A stretch of DNA of 64,000 nucleotides, taken from Corynebacterium deserti GIMN1.010. Its GTDB lineage: Bacteria; Actinomycetota; Actinomycetes; Mycobacteriales; Mycobacteriaceae. Where the stretch lies: the NCBI RefSeq assembly GCF_001277995.1, contig NZ_CP009220.1, positions 1,922,001 through 1,986,000 on the forward strand, in the 5' to 3' direction. Shown here in pieces: positions 38,127-45,687 of this stretch. Positions within the stretch are counted from its first letter, which is position 1; the number at the start of each line of letters is the position of its first letter. Below the pieces are notes generated by a model that worked only from the letters and a program-made list of their open reading frames with translations, searched no databases and was not told where the DNA came from. A program made the position numbers and the translations under genes.

Positions 38127-40553
38127 ATGGCTCGACCACTTACCGCGACGTACCGACTTCAAATGAGAGGACCTCAGGCAGATAGTTCCGGTCGAGCATT
38201 CGGCTTTGCTGAGGCGAAGGCTCAACTGCCCTATCTCAAAAAACTGGGAATTAGCCACCTCTATCTCTCCCCAATCTTGACGTCGATGCCCGATTCCAAC
38301 CATGGCTACGACGTCATCGATCCCACCTCCATCAACGAGGAACTCGGCGGCATGGAGGGTTTTCGTGAACTTGCGCATGCCACCCATGAACAAGGCATGG
38401 GAATCATCATCGATATTGTGCCCAACCACTTGGGAGTGGCTGTTCCCCACCTCAATCCGTGGTGGTGGGACGTTCTAAAAAATGGCCAAAACTCCGCATA
38501 TGAGTTCTACTTTGACATCGACTGGAACGATGACAACGGTTCCGGCGGAAAGCTGGGAATGCCAATTTTGGGGGAAGAAGGCGACGAGGACAAACTCGAA
38601 TTCGATGACCTCAATGGCGAAAAAGTCCTCCGGTACTACGAAAACATCTTCCCCATCGCCCCAGGTTCAGAAGAAGTCACCCCTCAAGCCACCTATGAAA
38701 ACCAGCATTACCGCCTGAAGTTTTGGCGCGATGGTGTCATCAACTACCGCAGGTTCTTCTCGGTCAACACTTTGGCCGGCGTGCGCCAAGAAGACCCTCT
38801 CGTGTTTGAACACACCCACCGGGTACTGCGTGAACTCATTGCTGAAGACTTAATCGATGGCGTCCGCGTCGATCATCCTGACGGCCTATCGAATCCTTTC
38901 GGCTATTTGCATCGCCTTCGCGAAGTAATTGGACCAGATCGCTGGTTGATCATTGAAAAGATCCTCGGCGTGGATGAGCCTCTTGATCCTCGTCTTTCTG
39001 TCGACGGAACCACCGGCTACGACGCCCTGCGCGAGCTTGACGGCGTGTTCATCTCCCGCGAATCCGAAGACCGCTTCTCTATGCTGGCACTGACTCACAG
39101 CGGTTCTACCTGGGATGACAAAGCCCTGCGATCGACGGAAGAAACCCTTAAACGAGAAGTCGCCCAAAACGAACTTGCAGCAGAGATCCGTCGATTAGCG
39201 CGCGCCATGCGCCGCGACAATTTCTCCACCGCCGGCCATAACGTCACCGAAGAAAAACTCAGCGAAACCATCATCGAGCTCGTCGCCGCCATGCCTGTTT
39301 ACCGTGCAGATTACCTCTCATTATCGCGTACCACGGCAACTGTCATCGCCGATATGTCCAAACGCTTCCCTTCTCGTCGCGACGCACTTGACCTCATCTC
39401 TGCAGCACTTTTGGGCAACGGTGAAGCCAAGATCCGCTTCGCCCAGGTTTGTGGCGCGGTCATGGCCAAAGGCGTGGAAGACACCACCTTCTACCGTGCC
39501 TCCAGGCTCGTTGCGCTCCAGGAAGTCGGTGGCGCGCCGGGTCGCTTCGGTGTTTCAGCTGCAGAATTCCATTTGCTCCAGGAAGAACGCAGTTTGTTGT
39601 GGCCACGCACGATGACCACGCTGTCCACCCATGACACCAAACGTGGCGAAGACACTCGCGCCCGCATCATCGAGCTCACCGAAATCCCTAACGACTTCTC
39701 CGAACTCGTCAACCGTGTCAGCGCAGTCCTACCCGCCCCCGACGGCGGAACCGGGCATTTCTTGCTCCAAAATCTCCTCGGTGTCTGGCCCGCCGACGGC
39801 GTTATCACGGATTCCCTGCGCAGCCGCTTTGCGGACTACGCGCTCAAAGCGGTCCGCGAAGCGTCCACAAAAACCACATGGGTGGACCCCAATGAATCAT
39901 TTGAGGCCTCGCTTTGCGATTGGGTAGAAGCGCTTTTCGACGGCCCCTCCACCTCTCTCATCACCGACTTTGTCCAGCGACTCCACCGTGGATCGGTGCA
40001 AATATCGTTGGGGCGCAAACTGCTGCAAATGGTCGGCGCTGGCATTCCAGATACCTACCAAGGAACCGAGTTCTTAGAAGACTCCCTTGTTGATCCTGAC
40101 AACCGCCGCTTTGTCGATTACACCGCCCGCGAGCAGCTCTTAGACACGTTGGATAACTGGTCGTGGGAAGATGCAGGTCCCCTTACAGAGAACGCCGATC
40201 TGGCCAAACTTGCTGTCGTACACAAATCATTAGAGGTCAGGGCTGAATTCCCTGACTGCTTTGTCGACGGCAATTACCAAGCGGTATTTGGCGAAGGCCG
40301 CGCAGAATCGCACATCGTCGGCACTGCCCGCGGCACGGATCGACACCATTTGAGCATCATTGCGTTGGCTACACGTCGTCCGCTGATCCTGGAAGATCGT
40401 GGTGGATGGCATGACACTACCGTTACGTTGCCGAAGGGAACGTGGGAGGACCGACTCACTGGCAAACGCTATTCCGGTGTTGTTCCAGCCACTGATGTTT
40501 TCGAACATCTGCCTGTTGCACTGTTGGTTTTGCTTGTCGAAAGCGAGATTTAA
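38127..40553 (+). CDS. treY: maltooligosyl trehalose synthase
   Basis: This 808-residue GH13 enzyme converts the reducing end of maltodextrins to a trehalosyl unit. It begins RPLTATYRLQM, typical of TreY. The nucleophile is in DGVRVDHPDGLSNP (near 246), the acid in WLIIEKILGVDE (near 277), and the third aspartate in TLSTHDTKRGEDTRAR (near 500). AAAGGAAGG precedes the ATG. Together with treZ at 45688 and glgX at 29364 it makes up the TreXYZ route from glycogen to trehalose, an osmoprotectant and mycolate carrier in corynebacteria. Confidence 0.96.
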   Translation: MARPLTATYRLQMRGPQADSSGRAFGFAEAKAQLPYLKKLGISHLYLSPILTSMPDSNHGYDVIDPTSINEELGGMEGFRELAHATHEQGMGIIIDIVPNHLGVAVPHLNPWWWDVLKNGQNSAYEFYFDIDWNDDNGSGGKLGMPILGEEGDEDKLEFDDLNGEKVLRYYENIFPIAPGSEEVTPQATYENQHYRLKFWRDGVINYRRFFSVNTLAGVRQEDPLVFEHTHRVLRELIAEDLIDGVRVDHPDGLSNPFGYLHRLREVIGPDRWLIIEKILGVDEPLDPRLSVDGTTGYDALRELDGVFISRESEDRFSMLALTHSGSTWDDKALRSTEETLKREVAQNELAAEIRRLARAMRRDNFSTAGHNVTEEKLSETIIELVAAMPVYRADYLSLSRTTATVIADMSKRFPSRRDALDLISAALLGNGEAKIRFAQVCGAVMAKGVEDTTFYRASRLVALQEVGGAPGRFGVSAAEFHLLQEERSLLWPRTMTTLSTHDTKRGEDTRARIIELTEIPNDFSELVNRVSAVLPAPDGGTGHFLLQNLLGVWPADGVITDSLRSRFADYALKAVREASTKTTWVDPNESFEASLCDWVEALFDGPSTSLITDFVQRLHRGSVQISLGRKLLQMVGAGIPDTYQGTEFLEDSLVDPDNRRFVDYTAREQLLDTLDNWSWEDAGPLTENADLAKLAVVHKSLEVRAEFPDCFVDGNYQAVFGEGRAESHIVGTARGTDRHHLSIIALATRRPLILEDRGGWHDTTVTLPKGTWEDRLTGKRYSGVVPATDVFEHLPVALLVLLVESEI

Positions 40554-40595
40554 TCCCCACGAGGTAGGCGGGTGCCACTACGATGGACGGTCGTT

Positions 40596-41621
40596 ATGTC
40601 TGACAAAACCCTTGCCCAATTTGGTAATTATTACCACGAGTTTCGACGTCTCCATCCCAGCGCAGACGTCGACTTCCGCATGGCTATTGAAGAATTACTC
40701 ACCGACGGTGGTGTCACCTTCGACCGCGTCAGCACCCGCATCAAAGAATGGTCAAGCCTCAAAGCGAAGGCCCGCAAACGCCGAGCTGATGGATCTCTGA
40801 TTTACCCGGATCCGCGTCGCGATATTCACGACATGATGGGTGTGCGCATCACCACCTATCACTCCACGGAAATCCCCGTGGCGCTGAAAGTCCTCCAAGA
40901 CTCCTTCAAAGTGTTGAAGTCTGTGGACAAGGCCGCGGAGACGCGTATATCCGGTGGCTTCGGCTACGGCTCTCACCACCTCATTTTGGAAGTGGATGAC
41001 AAGTCGGATGACCTCCAGGATTACCGAGGATTGGTGTTCGAAGTGCAGGTTCGCACCGTCCTACAGCACGCCTGGGCAGAGTTTGAGCACGATCTTCGTT
41101 ACAAGCGTGCCAACGTGACCAATCCCGATGAGCTCAATCCAGAGGTTGACCGTATGTTTACGCTGGCGGCTGGTCTCATTGAGCTTGCAGATCAGCAGTT
41201 TGACCAGATCGCTGCGCTCAAGGAAACCGGTCGGGTGACCGATGAATCCGTGGAGCTTACCGCAGAAACATTGCCTGGTGTATTGGCGATGCTCATTGGC
41301 AATCGCTTCCCCCGCCCACGCTCGACCAATTACAGGTTCCTGGAAGATATCCTTGCAGCCAACTCCATTACCTCGGTCGCGCAGCTTCGTGAGCTGCTCA
41401 ACCCTGCTGATATAGAAGTACTGATGAAGGTTTTGGAGTACCGCTTTCATCCAGGTCAGATTCGTATCATCGACGACCTGCTGCTCAAACGTTTCGGCCA
41501 GGCACACATCGATGCCACGGTGTCGACGGATTCGCAGCCACACAACGCTAAGCGCCACAGGCAACTAAAGCGAAAGCTTGAACTGATGAATCAGGCCCAT
41601 ATCGTCGGGCTATCGAACTAG
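40596..41621 (+). CDS. small alarmone synthetase-like protein (RelP-like)
   Basis: From the ATG at 40596 the protein has 341 residues. It holds a RelA/SpoT synthetase domain without a hydrolase part: DMMGVRI (near 82-88), GYGSHHLIL (near 127-135; active enzymes usually have YxSxH with an arginine before S), and FEVQVRTVLQHAWAEFEHDLRYK (near 149-171). A long C-terminal region follows. In C. glutamicum the gene after treY is, from memory, relP*, a synthetase homologue reported as inactive; the changed loop fits that. It is 42 bp downstream of treY, so may be co-transcribed. Confidence 0.85.
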   Translation: MSDKTLAQFGNYYHEFRRLHPSADVDFRMAIEELLTDGGVTFDRVSTRIKEWSSLKAKARKRRADGSLIYPDPRRDIHDMMGVRITTYHSTEIPVALKVLQDSFKVLKSVDKAAETRISGGFGYGSHHLILEVDDKSDDLQDYRGLVFEVQVRTVLQHAWAEFEHDLRYKRANVTNPDELNPEVDRMFTLAAGLIELADQQFDQIAALKETGRVTDESVELTAETLPGVLAMLIGNRFPRPRSTNYRFLEDILAANSITSVAQLRELLNPADIEVLMKVLEYRFHPGQIRIIDDLLLKRFGQAHIDATVSTDSQPHNAKRHRQLKRKLELMNQAHIVGLSN

Positions 41622-41762
41622 AAGTACGTTAGGATCTTCACACTCGGGGATTTGTTCGACCCTCACGCAACCCGCCGAGGATTAACGTCCTACAATGCAC
41701 CATAACAACTGTTACGCTAGTGCAGCAGAACATTCTTTAACCCAACTTAGGAGCCAATTATT

Positions 41763-41894
41763 ATGGGGTCATCCATCACGGACTTCCCGATGCTCGCAGA
41801 CTTCCTCCACGTGTGGGGCCTGACCGTCGCCGATTTCTTCCGCCCAATGGGCATTAATTTCCCACCGGCTAGCTGGAGCTTGACCTCAAACTAA
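41763..41894 (+). CDS. 43-residue hydrophobic peptide gene
   Basis: ATG at 41763 preceded by AGGAG (8-nt spacing) opens a 43-codon frame ending TAA at 41894. The peptide is rich in F, W, L and P (DFPMLADFLHVWGLTV and DFFRPMGINFPPASW) with few charges, and could form an amphipathic helix. It has no signal peptide. A perfect hairpin plus T-run follows 31 bp later, and a TG-T-TACGCT extended -10-like sequence lies at 41710-41718, so it looks like a monocistronic, well-expressed small gene. Corynebacteria use such small proteins as mycomembrane porins (PorA, PorH class), but I see no identity to those. Confidence 0.65.
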   Translation: MGSSITDFPMLADFLHVWGLTVADFFRPMGINFPPASWSLTSN

Positions 41895-41924
41895 GTTGTC
41901 GTTTCCTTCGGTTGAACCACTTAT

Positions 41925-41957
41925 GGCATCACGGTTTTCTTAATCGTGATGCCTTTT
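41925..41957 (+). terminator. terminator of the 43-residue peptide gene
   Basis: GGCATCACG (41925-41933) and CGTGATGCC (41945-41953) form a perfect 9-bp stem with an 11-nt loop followed by TTTTG. Confidence 0.85.
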
Positions 41958-42168
41958 GTCTTATCTCGGATAATGTTCCAGATCCGATCCTCTCGAATTA
42001 TTGATTTCCGACTTGTGGATGAAGCTGAATTCGGAAATTTCGTCAGGATTGGGTTCAAGATTGCATATCGGTCGGCAGGAAAAACAAAGGGGTATCACTT
42101 CTATTACTCTTGCTAAAGTAATGGTTACGGACTACGGTGTTAAGTGGAAGCGGGACATGAAATAGGGT

Positions 42169-42223
42169 CCTCAGCACCAACCGCTTAAGCCCGTACGTGA
42201 TGTGCGGGCTTTAGTCGTTGAGG
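42169..42223 (+). ncRNA. structured leader RNA upstream of the DUF3800 gene (DUF3800 RNA-motif candidate)
   Basis: The inner stem AAGCCCG (42187-42193)/CGGGCTT (42205-42211) closes an 11-nt loop. The outer helix pairs CCTC (42169-42172) and AAC (42179-42181) with GTTGAGG (42217-42223), leaving a 6-nt bulge. The 3' arm contains the GAGGGAGG ribosome-site region just before the ATG at 42230, so folding would hide it. Conserved RNA structures upstream of DUF3800 genes (DUF3800-I to -XI) have been described by comparative genomics; which class this fits needs a covariance search. Confidence 0.6.
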
Positions 42224-42229
42224 GAGGAA

Positions 42230-43146
42230 ATGTTGCTGCTGGGCTATATTGACGAGGTGGGTGAAACGGGTGCATTCGTTTCTCGGGAGCACCCCCGTTT
42301 TAGGACCTCACCGGCGTTCGGTTATGGAGGATTTGTATTACCGGCTGAAAATGCTCGAGCCTTTGGCTCTGAGTTCACAAATGAAAAGAGAGCTCGATTC
42401 AGCACGGAGATTAAAAACGCACCCAATCCCGCCAGATGGGAAGTGAAGGGATTCGAGCAATTTCGCTGGGACACACCTTTATCACATCCCGAAAATCTTA
42501 GAATCTTCGGCCATTTGGTAAAACGCCTTCTAGGGTTGGGCGGTTCACTTTTTACTATGTCGATGAGAAACCAATCGGTACTCCCAAACAAACGAATTTG
42601 GACCAGAAACTCCGAGAACGAGAGGCGATGCGTGAAACTCTTAATCGACTCGCAACCGAGGCTAATCGGCAGAATCGAAATTTGATGGTGTTAGTTGACA
42701 GCATTAACGAAAAATCGAGAAAAGAACGCATTGCTGGGATGTATTCTCACATTTTTTCTCGATCTAGTGAGCATCCAGAAATGCGTTCTATTGTCGAGCC
42801 ACCGATGCATGTCGATAGTGCGCTTTCCTCAAATATTCAGTTTGCCGACTGGGTTGCGGCGTATGTTTCACGCGCCATCGATCGGCAACTTATTGAGGAT
42901 TCAAGATATCCCTGGATGGCAGAAGACATCAGTACATCAAAAGTGTATGGATCCTTCACTTTGGAATCTAAACTACACCTTTTACGACATCGCCCATGTA
43001 ACGATCTCAACACGAGTGACATTCTAAAAAGAGAGCGACCCCTTTTTAATTTCGAAGCGGCCACTGCGATTGGATCTCGGTTGCATGTTGAACGAATTAT
43101 GCAAATCAAAGCTGCTTCAGACCGTGCAAATTCGCAGAAGCCTTAG
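42230..43146 (+). pseudogene. DUF3800 family protein, split by a -1 frameshift in a T5 tract
   Basis: The first frame starts at the ATG at 42230 (MLLLGYIDEVGETG..., with the acidic DE signature of DUF3800) and reaches GLGGSLF. Continuing in the next frame from TAC at 42553 gives YYVDEKPIGTPKQTNLDQKL and the C-terminal part with LMVLVDS and NIQFADWVAAYVSRA, the other DUF3800 core motifs. One missing T in the five-T run at 42549-42553 explains the break. Joined, it is about 305 residues, normal for the family. It sits in a low-GC patch and is probably horizontally acquired. The family may be RNase-H-like; function unknown. Confidence 0.82.
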
Positions 43147-43240
43147 AACCTGTTAGTTACAACAATCTGCTCCACTGCATTTTCCTTTTGTAAATCTATC
43201 CCTCGCCGTCTAGCCACATGGAATACCTTTCCTCTAAGAT

Positions 43241-43256
43241 TGTTGATATATCTACA
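43241..43256. promoter_or_regulatory. operator-like palindrome upstream of the luciferase-like gene
   Basis: TGTTGATATATCTACA has an 8-bp perfect core (GATATATC) and matching TGT/ACA ends with one mismatched pair. It lies 33-48 bp before the ATG, a position suited to a repressor site. The regulator is unknown. Confidence 0.45.
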
Positions 43257-43288
43257 AACAACGTTTAAAACTTCATTTAGGACGCACC

Positions 43289-44332
43289 ATGAAAAACGTT
43301 TCTTTCGGTCTCGACACCTTCGGTGACACCACCGTCGATCTTGTGGGAAACCCAGTACACCAAGCTCAAACAGTCCGCGACGTCATCGCGGAGGCGAAAA
43401 TGGCAGAAAAGGTAGGCATCGACATTTTCGGTATCGGTGAGCACCACCGCCCCGAGTACGCGATCTCTGCTCCAGACATCGTCATGACCGCAATTCTCGC
43501 CTCCACGGAGAAACTCAAAGTCACCTCATCCGTCACGGTGCTGTCCTCCGACGATCCTGTCCGTCTCTTTGAGCGCTACTCCACCATGAACGCCTTATCT
43601 CATGGCCGTGCTGAAATCACGTTGGGTCGCGGTTCCTTCATTGAGTCCTTTCCACTCTTCGGCTTTGACCTGCAGGACTACGAAAAGTTGTTTAGCGAGC
43701 GCATTGATCTCTTTGCCAAAATTCTGGAGGCAGACCGCAAGGGCGAAGGCGTGACCTGGCATGGTGATACCCGCTCCTCTTTGGAAAACCAGCTGCTTTT
43801 CCCACCAACGGAAAATGGCATCGAGACCTGGGTTGCAGTGGGCGGTAGCCCTGAGTCTGTGGTTCGTGCAGCAAAGTACCGTTTCCCACTGTTGCTCGCC
43901 ATCATTGGTGGTGCAGCAGCCCGTTTCCGCCCATACGTGGATCTGTACAAGCGCGCTAATGAGCAGTTTGGGCAGCCTCAGAAACCCATCGGTGTCCACT
44001 CCCCTGGTTTGATTGCTGCCACCGATGAGGAAGCTCGTCAGCTGTCGTTGGAGAACTGGTTGAAGCTCCAACGCGCGCTTGGCGCTGAGCGTGGTTGGGC
44101 TCCCGCCGATGAGACTCAGTTTGAGCGAGAGATCGAGCACGGTTCGCTCTATATTGGTTCGCCAGAAACGGTGGCGCGCAAGATTGCCGCCACCATTCAG
44201 ACGCTGGATTTGGATCGCTTCACCCTCAAGTACGCAAGTGGCCCTACCGCTCACGAACACTTGATGAAGTCGATTGAGCTCTACGGAACTGAGGTCATCC
44301 CCATGGTGCGGGAGATCCTCAACGAGAAGTAA
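43289..44332 (+). CDS. LLM class flavin-dependent oxidoreductase (luciferase-like)
   Basis: The 347-residue protein is a bacterial-luciferase-fold TIM barrel: FGIGEHHRPEYAISAPD near 50-66, VTSSVTVLSSDDPVRLFERY near 80-99, and ALSHGRAEITLGRGSF near 105-120. SPETVARKIA near the C terminus is typical of this oxidoreductase class. It uses reduced FMN; the substrate is unknown. It runs up against the stop of the convergent S4-domain gene with no gap. Confidence 0.88.
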   Translation: MKNVSFGLDTFGDTTVDLVGNPVHQAQTVRDVIAEAKMAEKVGIDIFGIGEHHRPEYAISAPDIVMTAILASTEKLKVTSSVTVLSSDDPVRLFERYSTMNALSHGRAEITLGRGSFIESFPLFGFDLQDYEKLFSERIDLFAKILEADRKGEGVTWHGDTRSSLENQLLFPPTENGIETWVAVGGSPESVVRAAKYRFPLLLAIIGGAAARFRPYVDLYKRANEQFGQPQKPIGVHSPGLIAATDEEARQLSLENWLKLQRALGAERGWAPADETQFEREIEHGSLYIGSPETVARKIAATIQTLDLDRFTLKYASGPTAHEHLMKSIELYGTEVIPMVREILNEK

Positions 44333-44713
44333 TTAGTTCATTCCGCGGAACTGTTCCATTTCGCGGCGTTCCTTCTTTGTGGGGCGACCCGCTCCACGAT
44401 CACGGCGCGGAATGGATGCTAGCACCTCCATGGGAGGTGGCGGTGGAGTGTGGTCGACGTAGCAAGTTTTGGCGATGGGGGCGCCAACGCGCTTTGCTAT
44501 GGTGCGCAGCACTTCTACGTCTAGTTCTTTGTGATTTACCCAAACTCGCACGCGGTCACCTGGCACGACTTGCTGCGCGGGTTTTACGGTGTTGTTGTTG
44601 AGTTTTACGTGCCCGGCGCGGCACGCTGCTGCTGCATCGGAGCGGGTTTTGTAGAGGCGCACGGCCCACACCCAGGCGTCGATACGCACGGGTTTTCCAT
44701 CAAGGTCTGACAT
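44333..44713 (-). CDS. S4-domain RNA-binding protein (Hsp15-like)
   Basis: The 126-residue protein starts with an S4 domain (RIDAWVWAVRLYKTRSDAAAACRAGHVKLNNNTVKPAQQV, residues 11-50) and ends in a basic tail (RGAGRPTKKERREMEQF). This is the architecture of Hsp15, which binds stalled 50S subunits with nascent tRNA. Ten base pairs separate it from the small membrane protein gene upstream, so they probably share an operon. Confidence 0.88.
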   Translation of the reverse strand: MSDLDGKPVRIDAWVWAVRLYKTRSDAAAACRAGHVKLNNNTVKPAQQVVPGDRVRVWVNHKELDVEVLRTIAKRVGAPIAKTCYVDHTPPPPPMEVLASIPRRDRGAGRPTKKERREMEQFRGMN

Positions 44714-44722
44714 AAATGTGTT

Positions 44723-44956
44723 TTAGTAGTGGTCTTTTTCGTTGACGATCTTTTGGACTTTGCTGTAGAAGTAGAAGCCACCGACGACGGCGATGATTAG
44801 TCCGAGGCCCATAAAGAATGCTGAGCCGGTAAGCAGCCACAGTGCGCCACCACCGATGAGTCCTCCGCCAACGCTGACTACTGTGTTGCGGGAGTTCTTT
44901 CGTACGTCTTGTTTGCGCTTTTCAATGGGATTGCGGGGGTATTGTTGCATGCTCAT
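44723..44956 (-). CDS. small membrane protein, 77 aa
   Basis: A basic N terminus (NPIEKRKQDVRKNSRN) is followed by two hydrophobic segments, near 27-45 (VVSVGGGLIGGGALWLL) and 46-68 (FFMGLGLIIAVVGGFYFYS). I see no family signature. It lies between the YigZ-like and S4 genes on the same strand. Confidence 0.72.
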   Translation of the reverse strand: MSMQQYPRNPIEKRKQDVRKNSRNTVVSVGGGLIGGGALWLLTGSAFFMGLGLIIAVVGGFYFYSKVQKIVNEKDHY

Positions 44957-44986
44957 AGTTGACCAGTCTAATGCTCCGCGCTGTCG

Positions 44987-45658
44987 CTAGTCACTCGGGG
45001 ATTCCACCCACATGTGCCCGTGTTCGTGTAGTTCCACTTCAGCACCCATCATGGAGGACAGCTGTGATTCCACTCCCGCGCGTTCACCGGGCAGCAGAGC
45101 AAGAGTGAATGTCACTTCAGCGGCGTAGGCGGCGTCGGTGATAATGACGCCTAGGCCGCGGAGGTTTGCTTCAATTCTGCCTGCATCAGAGTGCGGGAGC
45201 TGAAGCGTAAAGATATCGCGCACCGACCGGGTGACGCGGGAAACCTGCGGCAGCAGGTCAGTCACTGCATTGGTGTAGGCGTTCACCAGACCTCCGGTGC
45301 CCAGTTTGATTCCGCCGAAATAGCGCACCACCACTGCAGCGATGTCTTTAAGGCCCGAGCCACGCAGTGCCTGCAGCATGGGTTTTCCGGCGGTGCCGGA
45401 GGGTTCACCGTCGTCAGAGGAACGCTCCACATCATTGGAGCCGTCGACGTGAAAAATAAACGCGCTGCAATGATGCCGGGCATCGGGGTACATGTCTTTG
45501 ATGGTGTGAATGAACTCGCGCGCTTGGTCCTCGCTTTGCACGCGGGTGATAAACGTTAAAAATCGGGAGCGTTTGATGTCCAGCTCGTGATCAAAAACAT
45601 GATCCGCAATGGGAAGCTGGTATTCCAAAAGCCCTGGTTGGCGCGCGTTGTCAGACAT
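44987..45658 (-). CDS. YigZ/IMPACT family protein
   Basis: The 223-residue protein has the UPF0029 domain: HDIKRSRFLTFI, DARHHCSAFIFH, SSDDGEPSGTAGKPML (near 80-95) and VVVRYFGGIKLGTGGLVNAYT (near 110-130), followed by a C-terminal EF-G-like alpha/beta domain. The cellular role of the family is not settled. It heads the minus-strand group with the small membrane and S4 proteins and is divergent from treZ with a 29-bp gap. Confidence 0.92.
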   Translation of the reverse strand: MSDNARQPGLLEYQLPIADHVFDHELDIKRSRFLTFITRVQSEDQAREFIHTIKDMYPDARHHCSAFIFHVDGSNDVERSSDDGEPSGTAGKPMLQALRGSGLKDIAAVVVRYFGGIKLGTGGLVNAYTNAVTDLLPQVSRVTRSVRDIFTLQLPHSDAGRIEANLRGLGVIITDAAYAAEVTFTLALLPGERAGVESQLSSMMGAEVELHEHGHMWVESPSD

Positions 45659-45687
45659 ACGCCTTCAATTCTACTACCCTGGGTTTA

